Assembly: GCA_028293465.1 (NCBI GenBank)
Contig: JAQGOT010000290.1
Coordinates: 1-10,091 of the forward strand
Length of the DNA: 10,091 nucleotides
Reading direction: 5' to 3'
DNA from: Pedosphaera sp.
Lineage (GTDB): Bacteria; Verrucomicrobiota; Verrucomicrobiia; Limisphaerales; Pedosphaeraceae
The position numbers were made by a program, and so were the translations under genes. Positions within the stretch are counted from its first letter, which is position 1; each line of letters opens with the position of its first letter. The notes beneath the pieces were generated by a model. That model worked only from the letters and a program-made list of their open reading frames with translations. It was not told the origin of the DNA and made no database searches. This document shows, piece by piece, positions 1-4,645 of the stretch.

Positions 1-43
1 GCACGCACCAAACTCACAACCCGAACACGGGCAGGATGCCCCG

Positions 44-211
44 CTTAGGCCTCGTGCGGAAATAAGCTGATACGAGCTGCGCCGGCATCCGGGTGCCAGC
101 CAAGGCGCGACGAGGGAGCATATCCAATGGGATCTGTGACCGAGGAGCAACGCCGGCTGGCGCTCGGAGGACCAGCAGATCGTAGCAGGTTATTTCCGCA
201 CGAGGCCTAAG
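44..211. repeat. 168-nt imperfect palindrome (MITE-like element or structured RNA)
   Basis: The arms 44-65 and 190-211 are perfect reverse complements over 22 bp. The pairing continues inward with mismatches: 67-69 with 186-188, 71-75 with 180-184, 77-80 with 175-178, 88-101 with 155-168 (including two G-T pairs), and 104-107 with 151-154. About 50 of the first 64 positions pair, leaving a loop of roughly 43 nt. Within the loop edges, 109-120 and 138-149 form a near-direct repeat (GACGAGGGAGCA and GACCGAGGAGCA). No coding frame is credible across it. It could be a non-autonomous mobile element, a large hairpin RNA or a REP-like element. The structure is directly visible; its role is not known. 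Confidence 0.7.
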
Positions 212-302
212 GCTGGAATGGGGACGCCTGATGCCCGCAGAGCAGAGTGACGCAGAAGTGGGAAGGCTAAGCGAATGGGGGCGCAGGTCGGCCAATAACG
301 GA

Positions 303-322
303 ATCAAGGTTGATCCAATTCG
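303..322 (+). repeat. Decamer repeat cluster 0 (degenerate)
   Basis: Two adjoining decamers, ATCAAGGTTG and ATCCAATTCG, are related to the ATCCARGTTA units found to the right. This is the most diverged cluster. It immediately precedes GGAGTGCGGATTG, a string that also occurs beside cluster 4. Confidence 0.45.
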
Positions 323-500
323 GAGTGCGGATTGCCCCGAGAAACGGCCCTCGGGGTGAACTTGGGTGCGGAATTGGGACTGGCAAGTCCAAAGCGTGTT
401 GGATTTGTTCTCGGAGATCGGGTGGTTTGGGATCGCTGCGGGTCATAGATCCTCGGTCCGGGGAAGAAAGCTTGCTCAAAGCCCCCTCGGGGGAGGTTCC

Positions 501-547
501 ATCCGGGTTAATCCAAGTTAATCCAGGTTGGATCAAATCCAGGCAGG
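501..547 (+). repeat. Decamer repeat cluster 1
   Basis: Tandem units with 10-bp spacing read ATCCGGGTTA, ATCCAAGTTA and ATCCAGGTTG, followed by ATCAA and ATCCAGGCAG. It lies just downstream of a GC hairpin at 482-493 (CCCC, loop CTCG, GGGG). The unit order resembles clusters 2, 3 and 5. Confidence 0.7.
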
Positions 548-571
548 GACGTGCCGCCACCTACGGGGCTT

Positions 572-618
572 CGGAGCGCTGGGCGGGATGTTCTATAAAC
601 ATGCCGCTCCGCTGGAGC
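572..618. repeat. Palindromic element around ATGTTCTATAAACAT
   Basis: CGGAGCG (572-578) is the reverse complement of CGCTCCG (605-611), and ATGTT (588-592) of AACAT (598-602) with a CTATA loop. A second hairpin, GCTCC-GCT-GGAGC, lies at 606-618 and competes with the first. GCTTCGGA occurs at 568-575 and again at 617-624. It looks like a dispersed palindromic repeat sandwiched between decamer clusters 1 and 2. The function is unknown. Confidence 0.5.
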
Positions 619-650
619 TTCGGAAGGTGCTGGCGCACGGCCACCGGGGA

Positions 651-680
651 ATCAAGGCAAATCCAGGTTAATCCAGGTTG
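651..680 (+). repeat. Decamer repeat cluster 2
   Basis: Three decamers in perfect 10-bp phase: ATCAAGGCAA, ATCCAGGTTA, ATCCAGGTTG. This has the same unit order as cluster 5, and probably represents the complete 30-bp form of the repeat. Confidence 0.75.
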
Positions 681-703
681 ATCGTGAGAATGATTTTCAA
701 ATT

Positions 704-715
704 TTCAAATTTGAA
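704..715. repeat. 12-bp perfect AT-rich palindrome
   Basis: TTCAAATTTGAA reads the same on both strands and sits in a local AT-rich patch (693-718), preceded by a partial copy TTTTCAAATTTTC. It could be an operator or a chance feature of AT-rich sequence. Confidence 0.3.
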
Positions 716-768
716 GATTGTCAGATCGGAAAGGAGAACGCGGTGGATGAACTGGAGTTGCTGTTCGT

Positions 769-798
769 TTCCAGGTTGATCCAAGTTAATCCAAGTTG
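769..798 (+). repeat. Decamer repeat cluster 3
   Basis: Three 10-bp units: TTCCAGGTTG, ATCCAAGTTA, ATCCAAGTTG. It matches the second and third units of clusters 2 and 5 closely. Confidence 0.7.
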
Positions 799-904
799 GT
801 GAAGGTTCTTCGACAGGTGAATCGGGTTTTGGTGGAGGGTGAGGTTGAACAACAAAATAACCAAGCAACCAAGTTGCAGTTCATTCCCGAGGCGCGTCCC
901 GCGT

Positions 905-918
905 GGGGGCTCTCCCCC
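905..918. repeat. G5/C5 hairpin
   Basis: GGGGG (905-909) and CCCCC (914-918) enclose a CTCT loop. No T-run follows on either strand and there is no adjacent gene, so I do not call it a terminator. Confidence 0.35.
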
Positions 919-934
919 GACCAGCGGTGGGCGT

Positions 935-1037
935 TTGTAACGCTTCTGGCGGGGTTGTAACGGCGTTGTAACGGCAATGTTACGCTTCGTGTGCCAACCA
1001 AGTCTTTGTGGGCCAACATTGTAACGCCTGTTACGGC
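935..1037. promoter_or_regulatory. Cluster of GTAAC/GTTAC half-sites with two dyads
   Basis: GTAAC occurs at 937-941, 957-961, 968-972 and 1021-1025, mostly within TTGTAACG(C/G). Its reverse complement GTTAC occurs at 979-983 and 1030-1034. Two dyads result: GTAAC-N6-GTTAC (968-983) and GTAAC-N4-GTTAC (1021-1034). The arrangement resembles repeated binding half-sites or small hairpins. No gene begins close by, so a regulatory role is only a possibility. Confidence 0.35.
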
Positions 1038-1043
1038 TGTACA

Positions 1044-1056
1044 CCCCCAAAGGGGG
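1044..1056. repeat. C5-AAA-G5 hairpin
   Basis: CCCCC (1044-1048) and GGGGG (1052-1056) are separated by AAA. It follows directly after the GTAAC/GTTAC cluster. No U-tract is seen. Confidence 0.35.
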
Positions 1057-1059
1057 GCT

Positions 1060-1091
1060 AGTGGGTAAGCCGGTGAGTGGGTGAGCCGGGG
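1060..1091 (+). repeat. Two-copy 16-bp tandem repeat
   Basis: AGTGGGTAAGCCGG at 1060-1073 is repeated as AGTGGGTGAGCCGG at 1076-1089, with a 16-bp period and one mismatch in 14. It is a simple local duplication. Confidence 0.55.
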
Positions 1092-1103
1092 GGCGCTGTC
1101 GAA

Positions 1104-1157
1104 AAAGGACCAATTCCCAAAGAATATCCAGGCACCAATGCCCAATGAGCCAAGTTC
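1104..1157 (-). repeat. Dispersed 'GHW' repeat, copy 1
   Basis: The block contains GGACCAATTCCCAA and, further right, ACCAATGCCCAATGAGCC followed by AAGTTC. It is related to the sequence at 2391-2422 next to the ExbB gene. Read on the minus strand, both copies give peptides containing Ile-Gly-His-Trp in open but non-genic frames. I interpret it as a dispersed intergenic repeat family. Confidence 0.5.
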
Positions 1158-1184
1158 GAGGGGCGGCGATCTGCGGTGCGGTGA

Positions 1185-1214
1185 ATCCAGGCAAATTCAA
1201 GGTGGTCCAGTGCG
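1185..1214 (+). repeat. Decamer repeat cluster 4 (degenerate)
   Basis: The units ATCCAGGCAA, ATTCAAGGTG and GTCCAGTGCG keep the 10-bp spacing with several substitutions. The cluster precedes the duplicated block at 1224-1290, as cluster 0 precedes the block at 366-430. Confidence 0.5.
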
Positions 1215-1223
1215 GATCGCGGA

Positions 1224-1290
1224 GTGCGGAATTGGGGGAATGGCAGGTTCGAAGCGTTCGGATTTGTCCTTGAAAGTTGGGTGGGTTGGT
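1224..1290 (+). repeat. Diverged duplicate of the block at 366-430
   Basis: Both blocks begin GTGCGGAATTGGG. They then share, in the same order, GGCA-G, AAGCGT, GGATTTGT and a G/T-rich end (GGGTGGTTTGGG versus GGGTGGGTTGG). Each is followed by a GC hairpin (482-493 and 1308-1321) and then by a decamer cluster (1 and 5). This indicates an old duplication of a unit of roughly 200 bp. Confidence 0.55.
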
Positions 1291-1349
1291 GCGGCCGCGG
1301 CCGGGGATCCCGCACGCGGGACACTCCGGGAGTTGGCGCGATGGGGAGA

Positions 1350-1379
1350 ATCCAGGCAAATCCAAGTTAATCCAAGTTG
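1350..1379 (+). repeat. Decamer repeat cluster 5
   Basis: Units ATCCAGGCAA, ATCCAAGTTA and ATCCAAGTTG lie in perfect 10-bp phase. This is the best match to cluster 2. It ends 90 bp upstream of the dehydrogenase start. Confidence 0.75.
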
Positions 1380-1469
1380 GGAAAGGCTGGAAGGCCGGGG
1401 AGGGCGGAGAAACGTCCGGAGCGGGTGGATCGTGATTGAAAAATCGCCGGACTCGTTTAACAATGCCCG

Positions 1470-2381
1470 ATGAAAATTTCCGTGGTGGGGATGGGCAAGG
1501 TGGGCTCGGCCCTGGCATTCACGTTGTGCCAGCGGAATTTCGTCCACGAGATGGTGCTGGTTGGCCGGCGACGGGAATTCGCACTGGGCGAGGCGCTGGA
1601 TTTACGCCACGCGCAGTCGTTTGTGGAGGTGCCAACCCGGATTTCCGCCGGCACGGCGGAGGACACGGCCGGGTCGGACATCATCGCGGTTTGCGCATCG
1701 GTGCCGGCACCGACGGTGCTGGTGGACCGCGCGGCCCTGGGGCCGGGGAATGTTCGGCTGATGCAGGAGTTGTTGCCGCCATTGGCCAGGCTTTCTCCGA
1801 AGGCGATCCTGGTGATGGTGTCGAATCCGGTGGATGTGCTGACGCATTACGCCATCGAGTTTACCGGGTTTCCGGCGGAGCGGGTGATCGGAAGCGGCAC
1901 GCTGATCGACTCGGCGCGGTTGCGGCATGAGCTGTCGCTTGAGCTGGGGATCCACAGCCAGGATTTGCGCGCGTATATTCTCGGCGAACATGGCGACTCG
2001 CAATTCGCGGCGATGAGCTGCGCCACCGCCGGCGGAGAGGCGATTGATGACACGCCGAAGCGGCGGGCGTTGATTGCGCAGGTGGTTTCCGCCGGGCTGG
2101 AGGTTTTCAAACATAAGGGCTACACGAATTATGGCATCGCGCTCTCCGTGGCGGCCATCGTGGAGGCGGTGGCGCTGGACACGAAGCGGACGCTGCCGGT
2201 GAGCGTGGTGGTGGATGGCTTTCTGGGGGTGGAAGATGTGTGCCTTAGTCTGCCCGCGGTGGTGGGTCGCGCCGGGATCGAGCGGATTCTGCGGCCGCAA
2301 CTGAACGCGGCGGAAGCAGCGGCGTTCCGGGCCAGCGCGGCGGCGGTGCGGGATCAGATTGCCAAAGCGCGTCCGGCGTGA
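1470..2381 (+). CDS. Lactate/malate dehydrogenase family 2-hydroxyacid dehydrogenase, NADP-type pocket
   Basis: This cytoplasmic oxidoreductase of the LDH/MDH superfamily should interconvert a 2-oxoacid and a 2-hydroxyacid. The 303-aa length fits the family. Visible features are the Rossmann glycine motif GMGKVG (7-12), SNPVDVLT (118-125, substrate-binding Asn119), DSAR (147-150; Asp147 partner, Arg150 substrate carboxylate), and GEHGDS (172-177) with catalytic His174. Arg87 corresponds to the loop arginine. Two oddities stand out. The Asp expected at the end of strand beta-2, which selects NAD, is replaced by Gly32 followed by three Arg (VGRRRE), which suggests NADP(H). At the specificity position six residues before Arg87 there is Pro81, neither the Gln of lactate dehydrogenases nor the Arg of malate dehydrogenases, so the substrate is uncertain. 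No clear Shine-Dalgarno sequence precedes the ATG. The gene stands alone between repeat-containing gaps. Confidence 0.9.
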   Translation: MKISVVGMGKVGSALAFTLCQRNFVHEMVLVGRRREFALGEALDLRHAQSFVEVPTRISAGTAEDTAGSDIIAVCASVPAPTVLVDRAALGPGNVRLMQELLPPLARLSPKAILVMVSNPVDVLTHYAIEFTGFPAERVIGSGTLIDSARLRHELSLELGIHSQDLRAYILGEHGDSQFAAMSCATAGGEAIDDTPKRRALIAQVVSAGLEVFKHKGYTNYGIALSVAAIVEAVALDTKRTLPVSVVVDGFLGVEDVCLSLPAVVGRAGIERILRPQLNAAEAAAFRASAAAVRDQIAKARPA

Positions 2382-2390
2382 GGGTGTTGA

Positions 2391-2422
2391 AAAATGACCA
2401 ATGGCCAATGACCAAGTTCCAA
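2391..2422 (-). repeat. Dispersed 'GHW' repeat, copy 2
   Basis: GACCAATGGCCAATGACC followed by AAGTTCCAA, preceded by AAAAAT, matches the copy at 1104-1157 with small indels. It starts 10 bp after the dehydrogenase stop and contains the internal repeat (A)TGACCAATGGCCAATGACC. It is intergenic, and the minus strand reads Leu-Val-Ile-Gly-His-Trp. Confidence 0.55.
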
Positions 2423-2466
2423 TAAGGTGGGCTCGAGTGGACGGATTTCGCGGTCAAAATTACCCT

Positions 2467-2494
2467 TTGAACTTGCATCACGACAGCTTATAAA
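2467..2494 (+). promoter_or_regulatory. Candidate sigma70-type promoter for the exbB-like cluster
   Basis: TTGAAC (2467-2472) and TATAAA (2489-2494) are separated by 16 bp. They match the -35 and -10 consensus at 4 of 6 and 5 of 6 positions. Transcription would begin near 2501, making ATG 2502 essentially leaderless, or giving ATG 2535 a leader with a Shine-Dalgarno AAGG (2524-2527). It was found by eye only. Confidence 0.4.
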
Positions 2495-2501
2495 AGGCGG
2501 C

Positions 2502-3146
2502 ATGTTGCCGAGTTTGCTTGTAAAAGGCGGGCCGATGCTCTGGTTGTTGCTGCTGACCAGCGCCGTGGCCGTGGCGGTGTTCATCGAGCGGGTGCTCCAT
2601 TGCCATCGCGCCCAGATCAATTCCGCCGAGTTCCTGAACGGAGTCCGCACGGTCCTGAAACGGGATAACGTGGTGGAGGCGCTGTCGATTTGCGATGCCA
2701 CGCCGGGGCCGGTGGCCCGGTTGGTGAAGACGGCGATTTTGAACCGGGATTACGGCCGGGAACGGGTGCGGGAATCGCTGGAGGAGACGGGTTTGGCGGA
2801 GGTGCCGCGGTTGGAGGAGAAGCTGAATTTGCTGGCGACGATTGCGCAAATCACGCCGTTGCTGGGGTTGCTCGGCACGGTGCTGGGGTTCATCCACGTG
2901 TTTGAAAGTATGCAACAGGCGGGGTTGCAAACGAACGTGCAGGAATTGACCGCCGGGATCTGGCAGGCGCTGGTTTGCACGGCGGCCGGGCTGGCGGTGT
3001 CGATTCCCAGTCACGCCGCTTATAACTACCTGGTAAGCCGCGTGAACAACATCGTGCTCGACATGGAACGGGCGGCGACGGAGATCGTGAACATCGTGAG
3101 CGACATGCCCACCCAGAAGCTGAATGAAGTTTCCGCGAAACGCTAA
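2502..3146 (+). CDS. ExbB/TolQ/MotA-family proton channel subunit
   Basis: This inner-membrane protein of the family forms pentameric proton channels with ExbD/TolR-type partners and drives envelope work by the proton-motive force. From this start it has 214 residues. There is a first membrane segment at about 11-29 ending in ERVL, a cytoplasmic domain, then TM2 at about 110-133 (ITPLLGLLGTVLGFI) and TM3 at about 150-175 (WQALVCTAAGLAVSIPS). Thr118 and Thr160 match the pore-lining threonines of the family. An in-frame GTG at 2427 would add 25 residues that fall in repeat DNA, so I reject it. ATG 2535 is another possible start, preceded by AAGG at 7 nt. The 10-mer TAAAAGGCGG occurs before both ATGs (2491-2500 and 2521-2530). 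It overlaps the next gene by 23 bp. Confidence 0.88.
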   Translation: MLPSLLVKGGPMLWLLLLTSAVAVAVFIERVLHCHRAQINSAEFLNGVRTVLKRDNVVEALSICDATPGPVARLVKTAILNRDYGRERVRESLEETGLAEVPRLEEKLNLLATIAQITPLLGLLGTVLGFIHVFESMQQAGLQTNVQELTAGIWQALVCTAAGLAVSIPSHAAYNYLVSRVNNIVLDMERAATEIVNIVSDMPTQKLNEVSAKR

Positions 3147-3564
3147 GATATTCCGGGGGCAACTGGATGCGACGCCATTTGCCGGCGTGTTCTTTTGCTT
3201 GGTGCTGTTTATTTTGCTGGCGTCGATGGTTTATACGCCGGGGGTGTTCATCCGGCTGCCGGTGTCGTCGGCTGGCGTGCCCGGTGTGGACGGCCCGAAG
3301 CTGGCGGTGGCGGTGGCGGCCAACGGGCAGCTTTATTTCAAAAACCAGCCCATCCAACGAACGAATTTGCAGCAGCGGTTGCAGGAGGAAGTGAAGAACT
3401 GCGCGCAGCCGTTGACGCTGGTATTGCAGGCGGACAAGGGCGTGACGGTGGAGATGCTGGATAACCTGGCGGACATGGCCCGGGCCACTGGCATCACTAA
3501 TGTATTGCAGGCAACGTTGCCGCGAGGGTTCGATTCGCCGACCGGCGCAAAAAAGGTCCCATGA
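3124..3564 (+). CDS. ExbD/TolR-like biopolymer transport protein, transmembrane Asp replaced by Gly
   Basis: The 146-residue length and layout fit ExbD/TolR: a short cytoplasmic N-terminus, one membrane helix (about 19-36), then a periplasmic domain with the pattern KLAVAVAANGQLYFKNQPI (59-77) and a second half with LVLQADKGVTVEML (99-112). The conserved motif before the helix, T-P-F-x-D-V in Escherichia coli ExbD, reads T-P-F-A-G-V (17-22). The proton-carrying Asp is therefore Gly21, and codons GCC GGC GTG show this directly. Asp15, four residues before the TM segment, is the only nearby acidic residue. The gene overlaps the ExbB-like gene by 23 bp and the next gene by 4 bp (ATGA), so the genes are translationally coupled. 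It is presumably the partner of the preceding channel protein, perhaps with altered or no proton coupling. Confidence 0.82.
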   Translation: MKFPRNAKIFRGQLDATPFAGVFFCLVLFILLASMVYTPGVFIRLPVSSAGVPGVDGPKLAVAVAANGQLYFKNQPIQRTNLQQRLQEEVKNCAQPLTLVLQADKGVTVEMLDNLADMARATGITNVLQATLPRGFDSPTGAKKVP

Positions 3565-4331
3565 TTGCCACGCTGGTTGAACCCCAGAGCTGGCCGAAAC
3601 GCCGGTGGTGGAAAACCGTGGCGTTGGTGATGCTGGGCCAGCTCGGGTTGATCTTCTGGCTGACGGACCTGAAACCCGCCACCCCTCGCACTCCCAGCCT
3701 GGAGGCCAGCATCTATTTGCCGGCGGAAAAAACCATCGAATTTCCTGACCTGCAAGATCCCACCCTGTCCGCGTTGCCCAACCGACATGGATTCTCCGGC
3801 CCGGCTTGGATGAACGAGCCGCCGCTGGCCCATCCCGTTTTGGATTGGGTGGAGGAGCCGCTTTGGTTGACCCAGCCGACCGGGGCCTTGGGCGGTGCAT
3901 TCAGCGAGTTCATCAACACCAACAAAGTCGCGTCCATCGAGGTGGTCAAACGCCTAGAGCCGCAACTTGATCCCACGGGCTTCTATTCGCTGACTTATCA
4001 AGCACCCACCCAGTCCACCGTGCGGCTGGAAGGGGAACTGGCGAACCGTCCGTTGATGTCGCCGCTGACGCTGAGTTCGTGGCCGGTGGCCGAGAGCTTG
4101 TTGACGAACAGCGTGGTGGAAATCGGGGTGTGGGCGAATGGCCGGGTTTTCTCGGCGGTTTTGTTGGCCGGCAGCGGCTTGCGAGAGGCGGATAATTCCG
4201 CCTTGAACCTGGCCCGGACCGTCCGGTTCCGATCGCTCCTGTCAGCCAAAGATTTAAGCTGGGGCAAGCTGGTGTTTCAATGGCATACCATCGCCCCGGC
4301 CTCGACCAACGCCGCCACCGCCGGCCCTTGA
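3561..4331 (+). CDS. Membrane-anchored TonB-like protein (divergent)
   Basis: This 256-residue protein is not strongly recognisable by itself. It has a basic N-terminus (WPKRRWWK, 11-18), one membrane helix (about 19-35), a long Pro-rich linker, and a C-terminal segment VVEIGVWANGRVFSAVLLAGSG (starting at 185). That segment continues to ALNLARTVRFRSL (214-226). The pattern of 'V.V...G.V..A.L..SG....D..AL..A...RF' is that of the TonB C-terminal domain. The start overlaps the ExbD-like stop by 4 bp. Position after exbB and exbD, topology and the C-terminal pattern together point to a TonB-like energy transducer spanning the periplasm. No TonB box receptor gene is nearby, so the client is unknown. 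Confidence 0.6.
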   Translation: MIATLVEPQSWPKRRWWKTVALVMLGQLGLIFWLTDLKPATPRTPSLEASIYLPAEKTIEFPDLQDPTLSALPNRHGFSGPAWMNEPPLAHPVLDWVEEPLWLTQPTGALGGAFSEFINTNKVASIEVVKRLEPQLDPTGFYSLTYQAPTQSTVRLEGELANRPLMSPLTLSSWPVAESLLTNSVVEIGVWANGRVFSAVLLAGSGLREADNSALNLARTVRFRSLLSAKDLSWGKLVFQWHTIAPASTNAATAGP

Positions 4332-4333
4332 TT

Positions 4334-4558
4334 ATGCCGATTGACACGCTCATCCTGACCTACGTGGTTTCTTTGCTTGCGGGGCTTTCGGGCCTCGCGA
4401 TATACTCGGAATTGCGACGCCGACGGTTCGGCCCGACGGCGACCGAAGACCGCATTTTCCGCTGTCAGAACTGCGGATTGGTCTATACCGATGACGCGGA
4501 TGTGGACCGGTCGCGGTGTTCGCAATGCGGCCGGTTGAACGACGCCATCGAATTTTGA
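4334..4558 (+). CDS. Small membrane-anchored zinc-ribbon protein
   Basis: The 74-residue product starts at an ATG two bases after the upstream stop; a longer frame from 4280 would overlap the TonB-like gene and looks unlikely. An N-terminal hydrophobic helix (about 5-24) is followed by basic RRRR (28-31) and then two CxxC knuckles, Cys44/Cys47 and Cys62/Cys65, spaced as in a rubredoxin-like or zinc-ribbon fold. The zinc domain would face the cytoplasm if the positive-inside rule holds. The function is unknown. Its tight spacing puts it in the exbB-exbD-tonB-like transcription unit. Confidence 0.7.
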   Translation: MPIDTLILTYVVSLLAGLSGLAIYSELRRRRFGPTATEDRIFRCQNCGLVYTDDADVDRSRCSQCGRLNDAIEF

Positions 4559-4580
4559 ACATTGCGGGTTGCGGCGCGGC

Positions 4581-4608
4581 TTGACTGCGGCGAAATTAAC
4601 AATTAACT
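4581..4608 (+). promoter_or_regulatory. Weak candidate promoter upstream of the IMP dehydrogenase gene
   Basis: TTGACT (4581-4586) matches the -35 consensus at 5 of 6 positions. With a 16-bp spacer, TTAACT (4603-4608) is a poor -10 (3 of 6). The following hairpin would begin at the transcript start. Confidence 0.25.
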
Positions 4609-4626
4609 CGGCCCGACACCGGGCCG
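4609..4626 (+). other. GC-rich hairpin in the leader of the IMP dehydrogenase gene
   Basis: CGGCCCG (4609-4615) and CGGGCCG (4620-4626) pair perfectly around an ACAC loop. It ends 19 bp before the ATG at 4646. No T-run follows, so it is a poor intrinsic terminator for the upstream cluster. It could be a 5' leader hairpin. Confidence 0.4.
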
Positions 4627-4645
4627 GTAACACCGACGATAAAAT

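Larger units (their letters stand above)
1..1469. other. Gene-free, repeat-rich intergenic region
   Basis: No convincing gene is seen on either strand over about 1.47 kb. Open frames exist (the longest is on the minus strand, about 721-1518), but their predicted peptides are low-complexity, rich in Pro and Arg, and repeat 'TWINLD'-type strings that are just the translated DNA repeats. The stretch contains a long palindrome near the left end, six clusters of a decamer repeat, a duplicated block, GTAAC/GTTAC dyads, short G/C hairpins and one copy of a second dispersed repeat. It looks like accumulated intergenic repeats, perhaps with non-autonomous elements or small RNAs, rather than decayed coding sequence. 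Confidence 0.75.

Noticed and set aside
44..211. Integron attC site
   Set aside because: The ends read CTTAGGC and GCCTAAG, the reverse orientation to the attC ends RYYYAAC and GTTRRRY. No integrase or cassette is present.
310..681. Plus-strand open frame of 123 codons
   Set aside because: It spans repeat clusters, has no recognisable fold, and its repeated 'IQVNPG' strings reflect the repeat DNA.
501..1379. CRISPR array
   Set aside because: Units are 10 bp, directly tandem, with irregular distances between clusters and no regular spacers or cas genes.
721..1518. Long minus-strand open frame in the repeat region (265 codons)
   Set aside because: The product is low-complexity and rich in Pro and Arg, and its repeated 'TWINLD' strings come from the DNA decamers. 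It has no domain pattern and overlaps the dehydrogenase start.
2427..2501. GTG start giving a longer ExbB-like protein
   Set aside because: The 25 extra residues start beside a dispersed repeat and cover a likely promoter. Family members usually begin shortly before the first membrane helix.
2890..3900. Minus-strand 336-codon open frame
   Set aside because: It lies antisense to three well-supported genes, and its Arg/Ser/Pro-rich product is typical of a shadow frame.
4609..4626. Intrinsic terminator of the exbB-like cluster
   Set aside because: The stem is strong but no T-run follows, and it lies close to the next gene start.
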